Source of the DNA: Coptis chinensis
Taxonomy: Eukaryota; Streptophyta; Magnoliopsida; Ranunculales; Ranunculaceae
NCBI GenBank assembly: GCA_015680905.1
Contig: JADFTS010000016.1
Coordinates: forward strand, 23,555-87,554
Direction: 5' to 3'
DNA length: 64,000 nucleotides
The notes beneath the pieces were generated by a model. It had not been told where the DNA came from and ran no database searches. It saw nothing but the letters and a program-made list of their open reading frames with translations. Position numbers and translations under genes: made by a program. Of this stretch, positions 58,701 through 64,000 are shown piece after piece (the first letter of the stretch is position 1; every line of letters begins with the position of its first letter).

Positions 58701-59661
58701 TGTCGGCACAACCTACATACTTATTATACTTTTCTTCTTTTCCTTTTTTTTAAAATGAGGTATGGTTTAGTGAGAACTGAGAAGATCATCATCCTCAATA
58801 TGTAACTCTGGATTTAGTGCCACATTTTTGAATTCAAGCTACGAAACTGAGACATATTTGTCAAACTTAACATCCACATATTTTTTTTTTTTTTTTTTTC
58901 CATTTCTACTTAGTTTATTTCATAATTTGCGGCCGCCATCTAATCCCTTTTAAATGTCATTAGTGTGATTTATACGTGCATGCTACGGTGACTATTTTTT
59001 GTTTTATTTTTTTTGAACAGGAGATGAACAACAACTGGGTGATGAATGGAACAGGGAATGCATATGATGGGCACTTTGATGTGTCACCTGGGAGCATTGG
59101 CCTTAATAGCAGCACAGCTAGCTCCGTCGCCCATGGAGATCTTTCAACAACTCCTATAATCTGCAACAACTATAAGAATTTATATCCAGTGAATCCTCAA
59201 AACAATATGGATGTAGGTAACAATTTTCAGAGGAAAGCTGAACCTGAATCCTTGAAGAAGTGCTTGGTTTGTAGGACAACTACAACTCCATTATGGCGTA
59301 AAGGCCCTGATGGAGAGAAGGTAAGCTTCTCTAGGATCTTTCATTAACATATGTCTAGCTTGTGCTCAAATGAATTCAAATTTATCTACCATTACCAAAA
59401 TGTATGTTTTTTATATGATAATAGTCTTTCTATTTTCTCCTAGGGAGAAGTCCAATCCCCTTATTTAAATTCAAATGTTAGGATCTTTACATAGGTGACT
59501 GCCTGATTAGGTGTAGTTCCTAAAGTTTGATCACAATTATATATTTTTGAAGATGTGCTTCTCAATTCTTATTTTCTTAAATTAATTCTTCATTTCAGTC
59601 TCTATGTAATGCCTGCGGAATCCGCTACAGGAAGGAAGAAAGGAGGAAGTTGGGATTATAG
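43778..59661 (+). CDS. HAN-like GATA zinc-finger transcription factor with a ~15-kb intron
   Basis: Three coding exons, 43778-44020, 59021-59320 and 59599-59661, join in phase 0 to give 201 residues. A single GATA finger C-x2-C-x18-C-x2-C (Cys162, 165, 184, 187) reads CLVCRTTTTPLWRKGPDGEK then SLCNACGIRYRKEERRK, split by the second intron at K181/S182. An N-terminal VDCTLKLG (41-48) resembles the CTLSLG segment of HANABA TARANU-type GATA factors, hence the subgroup call. Intron 1 (44021-59020) contains a 12.95-kb retrotransposon; without it the intron would be about 2 kb. All splice sites are GT-AG. The protein is shorter than HAN itself, and the finger is almost at the C-terminus. Confidence 0.85.
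45595..46118 (+). repeat. 5' LTR of the Gypsy element
   Basis: 524 bp with a TATA box TATAAATA near 45950. It differs from the 3' LTR only in a middle segment of about 240 bp, where the differences are short indels and substitutions next to CG dinucleotides. Confidence 0.95.
46219..47610 (+). pseudogene. gag region of the Gypsy element, frame-broken
   Basis: It begins with MASLEAQFNSLAGQLG at 46219. Later gag-like blocks appear in other frames (for example LLLKRFKSGTL near 46830 and RAMAFHNR near 46890), so several frameshifts separate them. The tail is rich in Lys/Arg/Glu and then Arg/Pro. No zinc knuckle was identified with confidence. Confidence 0.6.
47690..48180 (+). pseudogene. Aspartic protease region of the Gypsy element
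   Basis: Contains YNAILGRRWIHQMQAVPS near 47990-48045, the typical plant Gypsy protease C-terminal block, followed by an IRF motif in a shifted frame. The catalytic DSG motif upstream was not found intact. Confidence 0.7.
48890..49660 (+). pseudogene. Reverse transcriptase region of the Gypsy element
   Basis: Motifs in order: IRLCVDFTGVNQET and LPLPRID near 48940-49010, LLSFME and SGYN near 49050-49085, then VYIGDMVVKSK at 49247-49280, where the catalytic YxDD reads YIGD. The connection region (WRGIEANSDQIG, GEQFSW, CHQAFATLKEYL) follows in other frames up to about 49660. Multiple frameshifts make it non-functional as written. Confidence 0.85.
49660..50060 (+). pseudogene. RNase H region of the Gypsy element
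   Basis: Blocks IDFAIGSV, IYFTSKT and LPLKRILHKDNKTTGMAIWARKLG style segments (49680-49960) are typical of Gypsy RNase H, spread over three frames. Confidence 0.7.
50690..51550 (+). pseudogene. Integrase region of the Gypsy element
   Basis: A zinc-binding region with a C-x2-C (KCIKC-type, near 50885) precedes the catalytic core. The core shows MDIMGPF (first Asp, near 50980), AAMDYFTKWVEAIPL (51040-51080) and VMDNGS (second Asp, near 51163). A C-terminal ITILPMLCTK/SPYAMYEA block ends near 51430. It is frameshifted at several CG-rich points. Confidence 0.85.
51880..53030. repeat. GC-rich tandem repeats inside the Gypsy element
   Basis: Eight or nine diverged units of roughly 120-145 bp each contain TCTCGCTAAGTTG, TTAGGATCAACTAAGCGA, a GCGCCCTCGGGGG-type block and GGCTAAAC. 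In each unit the CTAAGTTGA and TCAACTAAG segments can pair as a short hairpin. It lies between integrase and the 3' non-coding or antisense region. Purpose unknown. Confidence 0.85.
53500..57730 (-). other. Antisense coiled-coil reading-frame remnants, 3' part of the Gypsy element
   Basis: The minus strand carries broken frames with heptad-rich composition: 53936-53733 (a VADENEKLAASVVDLQMEI segment) and 55935-55465 (an EVEALRLEVSDLRA segment). Further acidic and basic pieces run to about 57480. Tat-lineage elements are known to carry an extra antisense gene here, which fits, but I cannot name a domain. Splice-like borders (TTTGTACAG near 56718) hint that the antisense gene had introns. Confidence 0.45.
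58023..58548 (+). repeat. 3' LTR of the Gypsy element
   Basis: 526 bp. Its first ~95 bp and last ~190 bp are identical to the 5' LTR. It is followed directly by the ATGAT duplication at 58549. Confidence 0.95.
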
Positions 59662-60044
59662 AACCAAAACAATCATTGAGAAATCAGCCTCTCAAGGAAT
59701 CATTTAAATTTCAAAGGTGTCTCGTTTTTCTCTGCATTGTCTCTAGATATATGTTTGGTTTTATGATGTGTAATGGAGTTGGTGATTGAAGGTTTAGGTT
59801 ATGACTTCTTTCACAGGCCGGGGACCAAGTAGGTTTTGTTTCTGTTAATTTTAGGACCTCTGGTCTATGCATACGTCTGATTATGAATTTGTTGGACAAA
59901 AGTTATTTCAGTAGGCTACTTTGGAAGATTGTGTTTCTAAATTGATGTTTAGATATTTTAAGTTATTTGTAGTACACGTACCGGTACACACTACATACCA
60001 CGGTACCACCACCAACAGGCAACAGTTTCTTTAGTGGTGTGATC

Positions 60045-60239
60045 CATAGTTCGGAATTTCGGAATTCTCGGAATTCCGACAAATTGAAAAACCGGAATTC
60101 ATTAAATTTCGACCCTTGTTGTATTCGGAATTTCGGATAATTCGGAATTTCGGATATTCGACTTATGTTCGAATTTAGTTTTTGAAAAACCGAAATTCCG
60201 CCCGGAATTCCGGAGTTCCGTTCGGAATCACGAACTATG
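60045..60239. mobile_element. 195-bp hAT-type MITE rich in GGAATTCC words
   Basis: Inverted ends CATAGTTCG and CGAACTATG have a perfect 8-bp duplication GTGTGATC on both sides (60037-60044, 60240-60247). The interior is made of repeated TCGGAATTTCGGA-type words in both orientations. It lies 3' of the GATA gene. Confidence 0.85.
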
Positions 60240-60969
60240 GTGTGATCTCTTTGACTGGTGGTGCTTATTTGCATAACTTGGGATGCAAAGTTTTTGTGAT
60301 TCTTAGGTTGTTATCCATTCAAATTCAAGTTCAAGAGCTCATGGACATGATTTTTGTCTCACAAAAAGTTGCCATGGGAATAGACCAGCGTTTCGGGGGT
60401 AGACCCATCTAGCTCGTACATGATATTTTACATGCATTAGGGGGTGTTTGGCAACTAATAAAAAGCGCTACCAAGCTAAAAAGCCTTTATTTGATTTTTT
60501 ACTTAATGTAAAGCATAAGTACGTTTGTCAAAAACACAATTTCTAAAGCCAAAAAAATGAAATTGAAAAACTAAGAAATTAAAAGTTTGTTTGGTGTAAA
60601 CAAAATTTCAAAATGCTTCATAATCAGCATTTTCTAAAATGAATTTCATTTGTCTTTACCCAGTTTATACATATTATAGTATCTCAATACAAACAGATGA
60701 ACTAAAGGAGTACAGTGGAGAATAGCAAGTTTTGTAGGCGCTAGGTTCAGTGTTGGTCCCGGGTTAGGCGAGACGGAACGGCTGGTTGATCCACGGGCAG
60801 ATAATAATACTTGTGCGCATACCCCAATTTCACAATAAAAAGCCACAAAGCCCAAAGTAAAAACCCTGAAAAATAGACTACATACAAAACAATTATTGGT
60901 CTTCTCAAAAAGCTATATTTTTGTCTTTTTAATTTTATGGTTTCTTGACTTTGGGACGTTAGACTATTA

Positions 60970-61480
60970 GAGCATCTTTAGGAGAGCTACCAAAAAAACA
61001 CCAAACAACTTTAGGAACAACATCAAATTTTCATAGAAACTTAACTACGCGGTTTTGGATAAACCGTCATATAAATTTGGTTTTTTGCATAACCGGCGCC
61101 CACTAAAGTCCAACCGACAGCCCAAGTCCACACGGTTTTGAACACCGCATGCTACTTTTTTATATAAACAGTCCAAAGTTAATTTTTGAGGAAAAAGCGC
61201 CGCAGCGGTTTTCTTGCTTACATGCCCGTTAAGCCAAGCCCACCTTGATTTTGTCAAACCGCCCATAAAAGCCCATTTAGCGTTCCCCAAGTCCACGCGG
61301 TGTTGGAAAAACCAGCGTAATTTTAACAAAGCTGTGTGAGTGATTTGATCAAAGATCAAACGGCGAACCAAATATTAGCCGATTTTGTGTTTGGTTTGGT
61401 GTCTCGAAATTGAAAACACCAAATCGGCCATAGAAATTTGGTGTTGATACTTGGGTTGATATCGGCTCCTAAAGATGCTC
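60970..61480. mobile_element. Harbinger-type MITE, 511 bp
   Basis: Ends GAGCATCTTTAGGAG and CTCCTAAAGATGCTC are inverted and flanked by TTA (60967-60969, 61481-61483). The ends resemble those of the element at 9967. It seems to sit inside an older element whose edges are near 60440 (TGTTTGGCAAC) and 61555 (GTGTTGCCA). Confidence 0.75.
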
Positions 61481-61889
61481 TTATCAAACGAACTTTTACT
61501 TTTTTTATCCTCCTAGAAAGCTACAAAGTGGCTTTTTAGACGTGTTGCCAATTTAACAAATGGACCTTGCTAAACAGCTTTTAGCTTTCTGGCGTATCTA
61601 TGAACACTTGGGAGTTTTTGGTGACGACGAATTTCTGAGCTGGAAAGTGGGCTTTGGTAAGTCCACGTGCAAAACATGAAAGCCCAGTTCTGAGCTGGAA
61701 AGTTGAACAGGCACAGGATGACAAGAGCATGGCGATAAGAAAATGACGCCACATTCATATATATAAATTAGCCGCCCTCTTTGTCGGCTTTCACAACATC
61801 TGGAATTCCTCTATAGGTAGGTGTGTTTTTATTTTGTTTATGGACTTCATACATATACTGAATTTATATATTTTCCTTGGTTTTACAGG

Positions 61890-64000
61890 ATGAGACGACA
61901 GGGTTTTAGCAGGATTTTTGGCTATCCGGTATGTTTTTTTTACTTTTCTACGCCAAATTTATGCTTCATTTTGACTATTTCTTAATGGAATTTCAGCTAA
62001 AAATTCATTGCCTCAAAAACAATTTGGACAAAAAGTATCAATATAGGACATGTGCTCAACTGGCAGAAGATAAACCAAAACAAGCTGCAGCAGCAGCTTC
62101 TGATATGTTAGTTGATTCATTTGGAAGGCTTCATACTTATTTAAGGATCTCCTTGACTGAGCGTTGCAATCTCAGATGCCAATACTGTATGCCGGCTAAT
62201 GGGGTCGAACTCACCCCTAATCCCTCAATTCTCTCAAATAATGAGATTATTCGATTGGCAGACCTCTTTGTTCGATCCGGCGTTGATAAAATTCGACTCA
62301 CTGGTGGAGAGCCGACAATTAGAAGAGATATTGAAGATATATGCTTACAGTTATCTAATTTGAAAGGCCTCAAAACATTGGCCATAACAACAAACGGGAT
62401 TACTCTTGCCAAAAAACTTCCTAAGCTCAAACAGTGTGGCCTCAATGCTTTAAATATTAGCTTAGATACATTAGTCCCTGCAAAGTTTGAGTTTATGACT
62501 AGGCGTAAAGGGCATGAAAGAGTTTTGGAATCCATTAATGCTGCTGCAGAGCTTGGGTACAATCCTGTAAAGGTACTGCTATTTCATTTGGTGTTTTAGA
62601 TGACTTGTGTATTGCTTTATAATGTGTGGATTGTTTTTCAGGTTTAGTTTGGTATCAAATTTGCTATTCAATGCATTAATGCTTGCTCGTTTGTCAGGTT
62701 AATTGTGTCATAATGCGTGGGTTCAATGATGATGAGATTTGTGATTTTGTGGAGTTGACGCGTGAGAAACCAATAAATGTACGCTTCATTGAGTTCATGC
62801 CTTTTGATGGGAATGTTTGGAACGTCAAAAAACTGGTACCCTATTCCGAAATGTTGGATAGAGTGGTAAGGTAGAAACCAGTCATCCAGTTTCTTTTATT
62901 TCTGAAATATGTTTTCTCTTAGACATATGTCTATATAGATACTAAATGTATTTCTATACTCTATACAGACTATCTGAGAATGTTTGTTGCAATTTCAGGT
63001 AAAGAAGTTTAATAACCTAAACAGGCTTCGGGATCACCCCACAGATACAGCTAAGAATTTCAAGATAGATGGGTTTGTTGGCACTGTTTCTTTCATCACA
63101 TCAATGACTGAGCATTTCTGTGCTGGTTGCAATAGATTGCGACTTCTAGCTACGCGGGAACCTCAAAGTTTGCCTGTTTGGTCCTTGAGAGGTATCAAAA
63201 CTTTCTAACTTTCACTCCTGCTATCTTTTCTGATCACGGATTTTTAAATGAGCCTGAATATAACTTAACTTGTTACAATAAAATGTAAATATTTACATCT
63301 GCTCTCATATTTTTTTTTTTTTTTGGCTACTGAGTTCTTATGTTGAATTGAATATTTGACATTGAATATCAAGTTAAGACACAATAAATCTAGATTGTTG
63401 TGTTTTTTTGAATTATATGTATTAGTTTTATGCCTTGAATCCCCTTCGCTTTGGGACCTCCAGAGAGGATTTTCTAAAGCTAAACCAGTAAACACTGTTA
63501 GGGGGATTGGGTGACCTGTAGATCTAAAAACATATACCAATCACTAAAACTCTGAAAAAGAAAAAAGAAGAAAGAAAAGCTAATGAGATGAAATTATAAG
63601 TTACTCCTTCACGTGTAGTGAAGAAATATGGTCTTGGTTAAAACTAAAAAATAAAAGAACAGATGTAGAGAGAACATTTGAGTTCTTGGAAAACAAGTAT
63701 CCCCATTACAAAGCGTAATTGCTTCATTGAATTAGATTTCAGTGTGATATTTTTTTTTACTACAGAAGTTGGTTTCACTTAATTCTCTAGTTCCTGACTA
63801 TGAATATACATCTATAATACTTTTGATTATTATTCAAATTTAATTCTGTTTGCCAAAAGCGTGGTCAACCCTAAGAAACTTTTGCATTGCACTTCATGTA
63901 TTCACTAGGTCATAGTTCTCATATGCAACTCTATCTCTTTGACTTGAAGCTTATTTCTAATTCATTTATATGTTTCCTTACAGGTTAGCTTAAGAGATCC
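61890..64000 (+). CDS. CNX2: CNX2, GTP 3',8-cyclase (MoaA) of molybdenum cofactor synthesis; partial at right edge, exon 4 defective
   Basis: Mitochondrial radical-SAM enzyme that starts Moco synthesis by converting GTP to the cyclic pyranopterin precursor. Exons: 61890-61928, 61997-62572, 62698-62865, 62999-63191 and 63984-beyond the window. The radical-SAM cluster C-x3-C-x2-C is Cys70, 74 and 77 ([11 protein letters not shown]), with RLTGGEP after it; [20 protein letters not shown] is in exon 3 and the second cluster motif [11 protein letters not shown] in exon 4. Exon 4 is 193 nt where 192 are expected. After RLRLLA one extra base (CTACGCGGG) shifts the frame, and in the conserved frame the codon before the final Glu is TGA instead of Ser. 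Either the allele is broken or the sequence is wrong here; the flanking exons and splice sites are intact. A 5' UTR intron (61817-61888) precedes the ATG, and the N-terminus looks like a mitochondrial presequence. Confidence 0.95.

Noticed and set aside
60440-61560. Larger element around the Harbinger MITE with TTTGGCAAC/GTTGCCA edges
   Set aside because: Ends are too diverged to define; mentioned only as a possibility in the MITE entry.

Overview
The window is nuclear DNA of a flowering plant, most likely a eudicot. Genes have many short GT-AG introns, intergenic DNA is AT-rich and packed with MITEs, LINE, SINE and LTR elements, and there is one plastid-derived insertion. All identified proteins are plant orthologues. 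I cannot name the species; the identifications rest on remembered protein families, not on searches.

Layout. 1-14121 (minus): HUB2, the histone H2B mono-ubiquitination E3 ligase, 18 coding exons seen, running off the left edge inside the RING domain; its long introns carry a LINE fragment, MITEs and a nested pair of miniature LTR elements. 14122-18452: a hAT-type MITE, a 2-kb element built on a ~58-bp minisatellite, and a plastid rpoB fragment. 18453-22692 (minus): an SF1/BBP-like KH-domain splicing factor. 23625-27060 (minus): POLD2, the DNA polymerase delta small subunit. 27061-31316: a second MITE, a local duplication and an inverted copy of the minisatellite element. 31317-33575 (plus): NSE4, the kleisin of the SMC5/6 complex. 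34587-37145 (minus): plastid enoyl-ACP reductase (ENR/MOD1). 38359-39597 (plus) and 41486-41965 (minus): two EAR-motif proteins, one an unrecognised repeat protein and one a single C2H2 zinc finger. 43778-59661 (plus): a HAN-like GATA factor whose first intron holds a complete 13-kb Ty3/Gypsy LTR retrotransposon (45595-58548). 61890 to the right edge (plus): CNX2, molybdenum cofactor step 1.

Functions cluster loosely. HUB2, POLD2 and NSE4 act in chromatin, replication and genome maintenance, and POLD2 and NSE4 both carry an E2F-type site next to their start codons. ENR and CNX2 are organellar metabolism genes. The three genes between 38 and 60 kb are putative nuclear regulators, each with an EAR-like leucine motif.

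Two conserved genes (ENR exon 1, CNX2 exon 4) show frame defects, and the retrotransposon has nearly identical LTRs yet badly broken frames. In the LTR pair and in CNX2 the discrepancies sit at CG dinucleotides, so part of this may be systematic sequence error at methylated sites. No genuinely new biological system is proven. The best candidates for new elements are the inverted minisatellite pair and the nested TRIM pair.
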